DNA of 64,000 nucleotides. It comes from Sycon ciliatum. Lineage: Eukaryota; Porifera; Calcarea; Leucosolenida; Sycettidae. Below the pieces are notes generated by a model. The model had not been told where the DNA came from, did not search any database, and was given only the letters and a program-made list of their open reading frames with translations. Below, piece by piece: positions 25,301-37,300 of this stretch (the stretch's first letter is position 1; every line of letters starts with the position of its first letter). The position numbers were made by a program, and so were the translations under genes. The stretch spans positions 17,668,358 to 17,732,357 of the forward strand of contig NC_088644.1 in NCBI RefSeq assembly GCF_964019385.1. The letters run 5' to 3'.

Positions 25301-28300
25301 ACTGCTAGCAGCTCCTGCTATACTCCTCGTTCAATGCTCACGTTATTTCTGAGCACTGACTTATTTGGTTGGCCCACCAGGGTAACTAGCTCGGGCACTG
25401 AACTCTCAGTAGCTGGCAGCATTCTCTCTACTCTCCCGAATCACTCTATTCGGTTACTGCCCTTGGCAGGTCAGCCGCCATTTCGGTCTCACTCTCGGTC
25501 CCCGCCTCTGTCGGGTCGGCCGCCTCCATGGTTACACACTGCCAGCTCCTTCGCCCAGTACCCTGTGGTGCCAACCAACTACTGCTGTGTCTGTGTGTGG
25601 GTCGTGTATGCCTCCGCGTACGGAGCATGCGTTAATTTACCCACGGAGCTCACTTGATTCCTCTTAATCTACACAGATCTACATGAAACCATATCGAGTT
25701 TACAAATCAAGTGTGTGAAGCGTAAATTCGCAATTCACCAGTTGAAATCGCTGCGAGGGTCGCAGCTAAACAACCATGGAGAAAAAAACATGCTTTTGTC
25801 TTTGCAATGACACAAGTCAGGTGCTTCTGGCTGATTACTGTTGACCATTAGTCTACGTTGAAGTCATGCAGCACTGTCTTTGTTGCTGTGAGTTCTGCAG
25901 TGCCCGCGTATTTATGAGGTGTGTAGTGGTGACCACAGGGTTAGAACATCTACCCGCAAATTGCACTAATAACAGTTAGCTTACGTTGTTTTATTGTGTT
26001 CTCATGTTCGACGGTACATTGCAGCTCAAGCTGATGGAATTGTGTTACCAGATCCTGTAAAAATAATGACAAGAATACAGAATGAAATGATTGAGAATGA
26101 AGTTGAAAGACACCACTGCAGCTGTACTTATGGTTGATAAATATGGTGGTAGAGACTAGTGTTGAAACGAGCGTATCTATAACAACCGAGCGATCTGTTC
26201 CACTAACGAGCAAGCTATCGAGCGAGCTAACGAGTTTCAATGATGTGGCAAATATGATTTTTTGAATACTTTTTTTTCTAAGTTCGATTTTTTTCAGCTG
26301 GTTCAAATCATCACCGCCGGCATTTGGGGTTGCTGCTGCTTCACTTCGGACTGCTGTTTGGTGTCGAGATGTCCTTTCAGCGCCGTCGTCGAGCAGCCGT
26401 TGTAAGAATAGACCGTTTTGCAAAGATTGCAAGTAGCCCTGGTCTTCGCTGCATCGCGGGAGAAAACTTCCAAACGAACTGACCGTAACTATTTTACTTT
26501 CACTCGAATGGAGAGGTGACCGAAGCATATCCTGCGACAGGTCAGCAGATGCGGAACAAGACGTCAGTAGAGTCCACCAAAGCTGCAACGACAACTGAAA
26601 CAACTCAAGTGTCGTGCAGGCATACAGTCACCTGTAACTGCGAGTGATTTTCACTTTGCGCGGGACTGGACTCTCGATCGACCAGGGAGTCGTAAAATAT
26701 TTTACGACTCCCCGGTCGACATGTACTGCCATGTGTACGGAGTACGGTGTATGGTGTTCGTTAGTGCAAACGAGCTGGCCGCACAAACGAGCCGAGTTTC
26801 TGGCGAGCGAGCTAACGAGTATCCGGTGAGATCGTTTCAACACTAGTAGAGGCACACCTGGCAATATGGTGGTAAAGAGTAAATACACGCCTGCCCACAC
26901 ACGCTCTCTAGGCTGCAAAGTTCTGGCACAGAGCTCTCCTTCTCACCACCACCACCATCAGTTCACACACCACGTTGCTCTGCCATTACTCATCTTTGCA
27001 TCAGCAAGGTTCAAACATTTCCGTTACAAAGGTCTCATAAGTATTACATTATCATCAAAACAGCCACCTGCATTCACTTACTTGCATCTTATCAACCTGT
27101 GCCTGGTGACGAGATTTCAGTTCTGAGCGGTCTGTTTCACCTGTACACATAAACATGGCCGCCACTAGGGTCAAACATATATTAGTACATGTTTGCATTA
27201 GTGATTGTGATGTTTATGGCCTCCGTACACATTATGTTGGTCGCACATGGTATCTGTTATGTTTGACCTTTTGCACCTGTTGTCAGGCGTTTGCTCTATA
27301 TCAGGTTGTTGTTCTTCTTCATGTCGTTCTTAATTACTAGTACACTTGTAAATATACCAAGAGTATATCAGCCCCCCAAAAGTGTGCAACTCCTGATACC
27401 CTTTCTATGGGGTTCGCCAAAGGCGAAAACTCACATCACGTGGTGTATTGTCCCAGTTGTACGTTTCCAGCCCGTTTTTACTTTTTAGCGAGCAGCGCAG
27501 TAATAAAAAAAGACTCTCTAACAGAAACTCAGTGCGCGTATGCAACTTGCCAGCAAGATCACGGCAGATACTCGGATTGCGCGCCGTGACGCTATCCTTA
27601 GTTGTATGCAGTACAAAACGTACCTGAGACACGCGATGTGAGTTTCCGCCGTCGGAGACCCCATATGCAGAGTTACACACTCTTGGGAGCTTATTTACTC
27701 TTGAATATACCAGTCTGTTATCTTGTACTTAAATGGAGGGAGATAAGGATTGTCTCCCGTCCTTTGATACCTCTGGCCTGCCATCTCAGGTTGCCATCCG
27801 TTGGCAAAAATTGGTTTGGAGTTTCGAGTGTTATAAAAAGGGAGAAGACACAACCAGAAAGGGGAGGTGCAATGGTGTTGCCGAGCCTGCTGTCCAGATA
27901 GTGAAAGATGGCATTGCAAAGATGCCTGGTTCAGATTTGGAATCCCGGGTGTCACGCTTTCTGTTCAACTACCGTCAAAACGCTCAGTCAACTACCGGTC
28001 GCACACCAGATGAACTGCTGTGATCTGCGCATCGTCCGCGTACACACCTGGATCTCGTCTTCCCAGATACAGAGAGGAAGATTCTCAGTAAGCAGTTCAC
28101 TTTTCAGGATCGTGGTGGTTCCGATAATGCCACATCATTCTACTGTGGAGATTCGGTGTGGAACAGTAATTTCACATCAATTGAGAAATGGCAACCTGGT
28201 ACACTCGAAGAACAGCTGGGTCCGCTTACCTTCACTGTTCGTTTGGCAGATGACCAGCTCTGGAAACGTCATGTAGATCACATACGATCAAGATGCAGTG

Positions 28301-31300
28301 CAGCCGGACTCTGTCACGACCGAGCACCCCTCGCCTCATTCTTCTAGTTCTGTCCGGCTCACATCAGCTTCGGAATCATCGGTGCCTGCTTTTGCTGCTC
28401 TCTCTGCTGCTCATGCATTGCCCTATTCTGATACTGGTGGTTCTGCCTCTGCTTCTACTTCCGCTGCACCTACTTCACTAGCGCCTGCGTCCCTGCCTAG
28501 TGTAGCTGCTGGTGCTGTACGCCGTTCTGTGCGTGAACGCCAGTCTCCTGTTCACCTACATTGATAGTTTTGCTTCGAACTCTCTGCCTGTGTATGATAC
28601 TATCTTAGGATGGAGGAATGTGATGTTCATTGCCTCCGTACTATGCTTGCTGCATACGGTACCTATTATGCTAGACCTTTGCACCTGCTATCTGGTGTTT
28701 GCTCTTTCAGTTTGTTCTTCTTGCTCATGTCGTTCTTGATTACACTTGCAAATATACTCGCCTGTCGTCCCTTACTTTACAGTGATGTGTACAGATATAC
28801 TCACTCAAGCAAAGACATGCACCCAGTAGAAGCCAATACCCAGAAGTACGGGGGGGGGGGGGGGGTTCTGGTACACATGCAAGTTCCTCATCCATAGCGA
28901 GCGTGTGACAGACCCATAGCCCTATGCATTGTTGCAAATCACACTCAGCAATTCCTCCAACGTAGATTTCTGAAATGAGTTTTATAAGGTGCTTTCCACA
29001 CAGGAATTTCTAGGCGGTCAGCCAATTTTCTGAGCGTAATTTCCGTCGTGCTACTGTAGCTAACCTGCCGTAGCCCTCTTCCACAATCACAGACAGATTA
29101 TGTTCAGTCTCGTTGTACTTCTTCTGTATAAAGCACTTTTTGTTTCATATTACTTTCCCTGCCAATTCTATCATCATCTGCAGCCATCACAACACTCATG
29201 CAGAACACTCAAATCCGATACTATGAAATTCTCCAAAAAAACTGACGTATCCTCAGTAAAAATGCCTCTATAGCCTAGGTCCAGCAAAACACTGACACCC
29301 TGGAAAATTTCTTAGGAGAACTAACTAATTCTCTACAACCACCTTATTTTGTATCCTGTTAAACTGTCCGTATTCTCGAAGGCGTCCTAGCTCCCCTTTC
29401 CATTGGCCCAACACTGCTGATACAGGTGGGATTACCAACGCAGCAGCACTGATATTGTATCATTTTCATCACTTGAGCATGTCGCAGCACGTTCATTAAC
29501 CAGGTCTAGTGCCATTCAGAACTTTCAAATTTTAAATTTCCTAATTGATTTCCCTTGAAGGACTGATAGATTAAAAAAAATAATAATCGAATATGTGTTA
29601 CATCCCTCGTTATAACAAGAGTACATAACCCCCCAGAGTGTGCAACTCCCACATACCCTGTTGTCCCGACAGAATTTCAAGTTGACGTCATTATTTATGA
29701 CGCAATGCTCCTTGCAGCAGTGATTTACAACATGTGTACGGGTGTCAACGCATCACACGTTTTTCTTTGCAATAATTTGTACAGGATCGATCGGCTTCGG
29801 TCAACCACAGGTTCTGGATTCGTCTGATAATCCGTGTACAGTGCGCATTGCATCATCAAAATGACGTCAACTTGAAATTCTGTCGGGACAGCACCCATAG
29901 TGGAGTTGCACACTCTGGGGGGTTATGTACTCTTGGTTATAATCATCATACCCTACCTTGCTGGACATTCGTATCAACTTTGGTTGCATGGTCTTTCAAA
30001 GCTGTACACATATCTCTAGTGGTTTCAATCCTGCAGAAAAAGAAACACAACATAACCTAATGATGCTAGATGGTGATGGTGGTGATGGTGGTGATGGTGG
30101 TGGTGGTGGTGGTGGTGGTGGTGATGGTGGTGGTGGTGGTGGTGGTGATGATGGTGGTGGTGGTGGTGGTGGTGGTGGTGGTGGTGGTGGTGGTGGTGGT
30201 GGTGGTGGTGGTGGTGGTGGTGGTGGTGGTGGTGGTGGTGGTGGTGGTGGTGGTGGTGGTGGTGGTGGTGGTGGTGGTGGTGGTGGTAGCGACGGCGGCC
30301 CTGAGTAGTACTATTTGTGTAGACGTGATCGGCAAACTTTTCTCAATGTAAGCTAACTCCAGTACAAGCTTTCAGCAGAGCGAAGGGAAATGTGATTACG
30401 TAGTACAGCAAGTCGGACCTTTCTCTTGATCGAATGACACTACACTGAGTCATCGCGCATTGTGCTGCACTAGACAGCTGTGATCTTCTTCATACCTCTG
30501 CTGTAAAACCAAGTGGAATTGGAAAGCAACACAGTGTGTGTGTGCGAGCGCGCGTGCGTGCATGCATGTGTGGTTACGTGAGTGTGTGTGTATGTGCATC
30601 TGTGGTTGGGGGGGGGGGGGGGGGGGAGGAGGGTGAAAGCAACAATAGCAGCAAGTTCGACATATAGAAATAATGACTTCTCGATAATTCGATATTCTAA
30701 TCGCAGTAAAATGCCCGGTTGTTGATGAGATTATGACGAGGCAGTGTGTTCCCCTGTATCCCAGACATACACAAACGTTTGAGGATGCGCAATCACCTTG
30801 CACAGAAGTACTTCAAGAAATAGTTTACGAAATGCAACTCACTTGTGTTGTACTTCTTGCTGGTTAGATACTTCATTTTGGAGACGTACCGTCAGATCTT
30901 CCGTTTCCAACTAGAAACACAAAAAACAAGACCGTGAATAGAACCCAAGAAATAAACAAGCTTCAGGCTCTTCACATTCAACATTCTCAAAGCTCATCAA
31001 CTAGTACTTTTAATGAATGCCTTTTTATCAGGTGGAGTACAGGCAACAAGAAGCTGACCAAGTACTGCACAATGTATTTTAAACAGTAGTGATGTGATAA
31101 CAACAGCAAAAAGACGACTAGCCAAAAACAACACGGTAAAATGCATAACCTCCAACACATCAAGGAATGTCAAAAGGTGCAATTGTGAAGAAACCAAACA
31201 AGCGTGCAATGTACGGCAACAATCATAGACAGTCGAGGGACAAAACTAACAAGTTATTGACAATTTGACAAGCTACCAAACAGCCTAAGTAATTTGTTTT

Positions 31301-34300
31301 GCTCACAGCGGTAAGCTTCCTAATGTGAGACAGTGTCTAAAGCATTCAATAGTTTAGCACATGTGCATGTGACAAAATAGCAGTACATCGCACGTTTGTT
31401 TGGTTTCTTGACACCTGCATCTTTGCTCACTCTTTTATGTATAGGTTATGCCCTTGCCGTGTTGTTATTGGCTACTCTTCTTTGCGCTGTTGAAGCGCTG
31501 TTGAAGCGGAAAGGTGGTTCTTGACCAGGGAGTTGTACGACTACTTGTTCTTGACCTCCCCGGTACACAAACCCGTCGAATTTTTTTAATTTTTTTATCA
31601 CATCATTACTGGTTAAAGTACATTGTACAGTACTTGACATTGTGCAGTAAAGTAAGTAAGTAAATTATCGTGTCCGTTCCCGAAGGGAACTCACGACGGC
31701 CGCTAACACCCATTGTGCAGTACTTGGTCAGTTTCTTTTCGCCTGTACTCCACCTCATAAAAAGGCAATGAAAGTATGTAAGGCCACACGTTTTTATTTC
31801 TATGTTTCTTGTCACCCACGCGCATATGATTCAGGAGTCTGGAAGAAAAAAAAGAAAAAAACTGTGCTGCACTGACTGTGCATGTGGGGACTAGCACACT
31901 CATGCACATGTACATAATGTGGCCTGGCCTGTGCGACACATGATGCAAGGACGGCATTTTTTGTGCGCAATCTAGCTGCACATGCACAGATTGTGACAGA
32001 AGCTCCTACCACATACTAGTTGCTAACTATGGATGCTATTTCGCATGGTGTATTGGTGGATTTTAGAAATTTGAACATGTCGAAGACAGTTAAGAGTTTT
32101 GTCCGTCGCATTACTTCTCCCGTCCATGCTGGTCATGGTGGGAGACAGTCCCCAGACTTGTTACAAAGTACATGTATACGTAGCACTGACTCCACACCTA
32201 GGGCAAAAGCCACAAAAAGGAAGCCCGAGAGCCCGAGCGAGAGCCTGTGCCCGAGCACTGAAAGTGATGACCGGCCCGTGTCAGGGACACGTAAAGCAGC
32301 CTGCAAGCCAGGCAGAGATGCTGCTACCCAAGACCCAGGACCTAGTACTAGTAGTGACCACTGTACGTGCGCGTGCGAATCCCAACAGCACGTATCTACC
32401 CTACTACAGTCAGTGCTGGGAGACCTCAAACAAGAATTGAAACATGTCGTGAAACGCGAAATGCAAACACTCGCGGACAGTCTGCTTGCGCCTATTGCAT
32501 CATGCATCAGTGATCTCGAGAGCCACGCCCAGCACCAGCGTGAAGACATCAGCCGCATCAGCGTGGAAAACAAGAAGCTACGCAAGACGGTGGAGCAGAT
32601 TGCCGCAAAAACAGACGTGACTGTAATTTCCGCCATGGGAGACATGGAGAAGAAGCTTGGCGCCATCATGTCCGCTGGAGCCGACCGTGCGTCCAAATCG
32701 GGACCCCGTGGGTCATGGACTGGTTTCGGTTCATGCAGCACTGCGCCCATAAATGGCAATGACATCCGTGACATGGTCGACGACATCGCGAATCAGCACA
32801 CCCGCGACAACAATGTGATACTTCGCGGCCTAAAGGAAGACTCGCGCGAAGACCTGCCCGCACTTATTGCAGCACTTGTTCCCGACTTCAAACGGGACGA
32901 CATTATCCAAGTTTCGCGACTCGAAGGGAGAAAGCAGCATGTGGCAGATTCCTCTGCTTCCGCCAGTGCTAGCGCTAGCACTCAGCCAGCAGACCCACCA
33001 CGCCCTGTACGAGCTGTCCTCACGGCAAGTGGGAAATCGCACCTGATGCGCAACAAAACTCGCGCTATTATTAACGGGCAGCCGGTCTACGTTAATCACG
33101 ATCTGACGCGCCAGCAGCAGCAGAGGAGACGCCCGCTGGTGGCGAAGTTCAAGGCCCTGAGAGCTAAGGGAAACCCATGCCACCTGCCTAAGGATGTCAT
33201 CGTCATGAATGGCAAGCCTTTGACTGACGCAGACATTGAGGATCTGCTCAATCAATAGGAATCAGCCCGGGCAGTCCCTCCATCACACGCAATAAGAAAC
33301 ACCGCAGTGATACGGCTCAATCAAACTGCCTGGCTATGAAGTACACAGAAGAGACCGCAAGCTAAAGACAGGAGGCGGTGTATGTATCTACATCAATGAC
33401 AAACTTAAGCACAAACAATTACATATCCTCCAAGATATCGAAGCCGTTTCCATCCAGTTATTATTGCCGCACAATCCCCTGAACATAGTATGCACGTACA
33501 GACCCTCTTCATCCCCCGTCACATATTGGGAGGAGTTGCTCAACACCGTTGATGACATCGAATCACACACGAGAGAAGCTCATACCATTGTGCTAGGCGA
33601 CCTCAACGTCAACATCGCAGACCACCAACACCAGCAGTACAGGCACTTCCTAAGCTTCTGCCACGCTACCAACTTACAGAACATAGTTACGTCCCCAACC
33701 AGATTTCCAAGCCAATCGATGCTAGACTTAATCTTACTACCCCGTACAATTTATCCACCAGCACATGTCTCCTTTTCCTCAGGGAGACAGAGCATCATCT
33801 ACCACGGCTGCTCCGTTAAGCCATGCGACGCTTCCGATCACCAACTAGTAGTTTTAGAGCTGTTGGCTACATTGCACTCTGCGCCGCAGAATCCACCGGT
33901 CAGAACCCGGAAACCTCCAATAAGAACCATAAATGCACAAACATTCCAGACAGAGATCACTTCGAAGATGTCAATCGTCGAGAACCAACCAACTGACCTC
34001 AATGCAAATATTGAACTTTTTCAGGGCTCCATCACCGAAGCACTTGATCATCATTGCCCCGTGAGGATAGTTACCTTTTCCACCAAGTATAAACCCGCAC
34101 CATGGGTCGACGACGAGCTACGTAAACTGCTGTACCGCAGAAAACGAGCTCATAGACTCCTGCTGAAACAGCCAGGTGACCAGCAACGAATCCAGTCGTT
34201 CCGAGCGCTTCGGCGAGAGTGCAAAATCACCATGCGCCGAAAGAAAGCCAATTACTTTCAGGCCGAGTTTATTAACAACAGACGGAACCCTAGACGTCAG

Positions 34301-37300
34301 TGGAGCGCTATGAACAGCCTACTTGGCAGAACGAAAGTCAGCCGTGAGCCTGGAGCTAGTATTGCAGACATTACATCTGTATTCTCAGAAATAGTTGGGC
34401 CTTTGCCTCCAACAGAGACTTCTGACGCCCTGACGCTGGCATCCGTGCCTGATCATCCATCCAACATTCCGCCTGCTCTGCCGTGTGGCCCCCAGTCAGA
34501 CGGCACTCTAGTTTCTTTTACCCGAATTACAGCGGGGGACGTTAAGTTCCATCTCCGTGCTATGGACAGTCGCAAAGCAAGCGGTCCTGACGCCATCCCC
34601 CCGCTCGTCTACAAACTTGTGTCTGACCAAATTGCACCAACGCTAGCCTCTCTCTTGTCGACATCCCTTGAAACTGGTGAATTCCCAACGCCCTACAAGC
34701 TAGCACACGTCCGTCCGATCCACAAACGTGGGGACGTTTCCGACCCTCGCAACTACAGACCCATCTCCCTCCTTCCTCTCATGTCCAAACTTCTCGAGAG
34801 GTGTGCGCTAGAGCAACTTACGCAATACACGGATAGCGCCAGTCACATGGAATCCCTCCCTGCAGTTCAGTTTGCGTACCGCAAAAACCACTCCTGCGAC
34901 GATCTTCTCGCTCTGGTGGCAAATGATTGAAGTCAAAGTCTAGACCAGAACGAGTATGTGGCTGCGGCTTTCCTCGACATGTCCAAAGCCTTCGACACTG
35001 TCAACCACAGTTTGCTCCTCCAAGAACTGTTCGAGATTGGTGTCGGAGGGGTTGCACTGCGTTGGTTTGCATCATACCTTACTGACCGCCAGCAGAGAGT
35101 TGTCACCAAGTCTAGCAGAGGTGCCTGTTATTCTGCCTCCAGAGGTGTACCTCAAGGATCTATCCTTGGACCCGTCTTGTTCAATCTTGCTGTCCGCAAA
35201 CTGCCAGAGTGTGTTGCTAGTACCAAGGTCCGTCAGTTTGCTGACGATGTTTCTGTCTACAAATCCGGAAGGGATCCACAGAAGCTCACTGCAGACTTGG
35301 CCAGAGACGTTCTGTCAATCCGCAACTTCCTCCGGGACCACGGCCTAAAACTCAACGCGGAAAAGACACAGTTCATCATATTCCGCCCAAAGTCCAAGGC
35401 TGTCCCAGCTAATCTCCAATTGTCAATTGATAGCACTAGCATACCGCCTTCAGCCACGATCAAATACCTCGGCCTCCTGTTCGACGAGCATCTTACGTAC
35501 CGAGATCACATCACGCTCCTGGAACGCAAGATAGGCACTAAACTTGCTGTGTTCAGGAAAATCAAACACAATCTAACACATGCTGCCAAACGAGTCTTCT
35601 ACTGTTCCTTCATTCAGGCCCAACTTGAATACGGCTCTAATGCATTTGCGCACAGCCTCCAAGTCTCGCAAATGGACCGCATTACTCGTATATCTAACCG
35701 TGCTGTTCGGATTGTCTTTGGCTACCCGAAGTACTACGATGCTTCTCTTGTTCTAGCTAGGAACTATCTCGCTGCTATTTCCCTTAGCTTAAAGTTTTGG
35801 AAACTGTGCGGATGCAAGTTTTTGAGCTCCGCCTTTCCGGTGCTTTCCAAGATCATCTTCAGTCGTTTTGCATACCATGAGCGAGACCATGAGTGAGAAT
35901 GAAGAAGTAGACCTTGCTACAATGTCATATGACAATATCCGTGACCTTGCAAGATCCAAGAAGGTGCTCCAAGGTCAATCGAAGCTGAGCCGGCAAGAAC
36001 TTGTGGCGATCCTGCGGACTAACGGAATCGGGACCAACGCAAGCTCTGCGCCAGTAAGTTGTGCTAGCTGTATTTCACTGCATGACTCCCTAGCAAACTT
36101 TACAAAGGCCCTTGAAGGCATGGTTATGAAGATGGCTGGTTTCATGGAGATGAAGTCCACCATCGAGCACATACAGCAGGAAATTGCAACGATGAAAAAC
36201 GAAGGCCAGCAGGAGGGCGCGAAGACGCAAAGCACGGCTAACGTTAGGAACTGTCAGTACGCTACCGTAGCGCAGTCTGCTTCAGCCCCAGCCTGTGAAC
36301 CCAAACCGTACTCCCACAAACATGTACAGCATCAGTCTATGCAAACCGCCACCGACACCCAGCAGACCAAGCAAACCGACCAACCCGTTCGTATGAGTAC
36401 TGGCAGCACTGAAGATTCGAACTCGTCCTGGCAAACCCAAGGTCCACGACGCCCAAACCGCCCACGTGCATCAGGTGGGTCATCTTCACATCCCGGTACG
36501 AGTGCTACTGGCAGTACTGAACTACATGTACGTTCATCTGTCACATCGAAGTATGTGAAGGAGGTGACTGTAACAGCAGCCCCAGGTGTTCTAAGTGGAG
36601 TAGAACGCAAGCGCCTTGCAGTGCTGCATGTAGGTAATGTTGAAGTTGGCTGTGAGGCGAAATCTATTGTCAGGTACTGTGCAGATCGTAACATTGACAT
36701 CATCCGCTGTTCAATTGCCACAAATCGTTATTTCGGCACAGCATACGCAAAAGTTACCATTCCGGCTGATGTCATCAACACCGTACTCACGCCTGCGTTT
36801 TGGCCTGCCACAATCGGCCACACAGTCAGAAAGTGGCGCTTCCATGGCGAGGCGTCCATGCCGACGAAGGAACAAAGTACTGAAGATTAACCATGGCTAG
36901 TAGTAGTAAAATAAACCCAGGCGCAACCCCGTTCTACCCTGGATGTATACGGACACTGTCCCTGAATATTTGCAGTCTACGTAATAAACTTACTGACTTG
37001 TCCCAATTGATATCGGACACAAAAACTGACATTGCTGCTGTATGTGAAACGTGGCTTAACAACTCCGTTCCGTCGATGGAGATGCCAATCGCAAACTATA
37101 CTTTATTTCGGCTTGATAGGTGCGACAAACCCCGACGTGGTGTATGTTTGTATGTTAATAACTCACTGTTTAGTCACCTACGTCCCGACTTAACAGCCGA
37201 TGGCATTGAATGCATTTGGGTAGAGATCAAAGCTCACCCACAACCTCTTCTTGTCGGGTGTATTTACCGCCCACCGAGTCAGTCACTAGCTTACTGGCAG

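Larger units (their letters stand above)
21480..25650 (+). mobile_element. DIRS/Ngaro-type tyrosine-recombinase retrotransposon
   Basis: Gag-like region, then RT-RNase H, then a tyrosine recombinase, all on the plus strand and without an integrase or methyltransferase domain. That order fits Ngaro-like members of the DIRS order. Edges are approximate, since I could not identify the split or inverted terminal repeats expected for the order. It occupies SYCP1 intron 10 in the opposite orientation. Confidence 0.82.
27206..28781 (+). mobile_element. Relic Ty3/Gypsy element with diverged LTRs
   Basis: Bounded by target duplications gtgat (27201-27205, 28782-28786). Left LTR from 27206 (TGTGATGTTTATGGCCTCCG) to about 27731, interrupted by a MITE. 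Right LTR 28619-28781 (TGTGATGTTCATTGCCTCCG), after a purine tract. Only the C-terminal integrase region survives between them. LTRs are clearly diverged, so this is an old insertion. Confidence 0.75.

Noticed and set aside
29055..29123. Frame continuing through 29050-28990 as part of SYCP1 exon 6
   Set aside because: It reaches a stop, and a second frame ([10 protein letters not shown]) would need an unsupported frameshift; the microexon 7 model keeps all phases.
30066..30351. Long poly-Gly, poly-Val and poly-Thr ORFs
   Set aside because: All are readings of one GGT/ACC microsatellite, with no codon variation or flanking domain.
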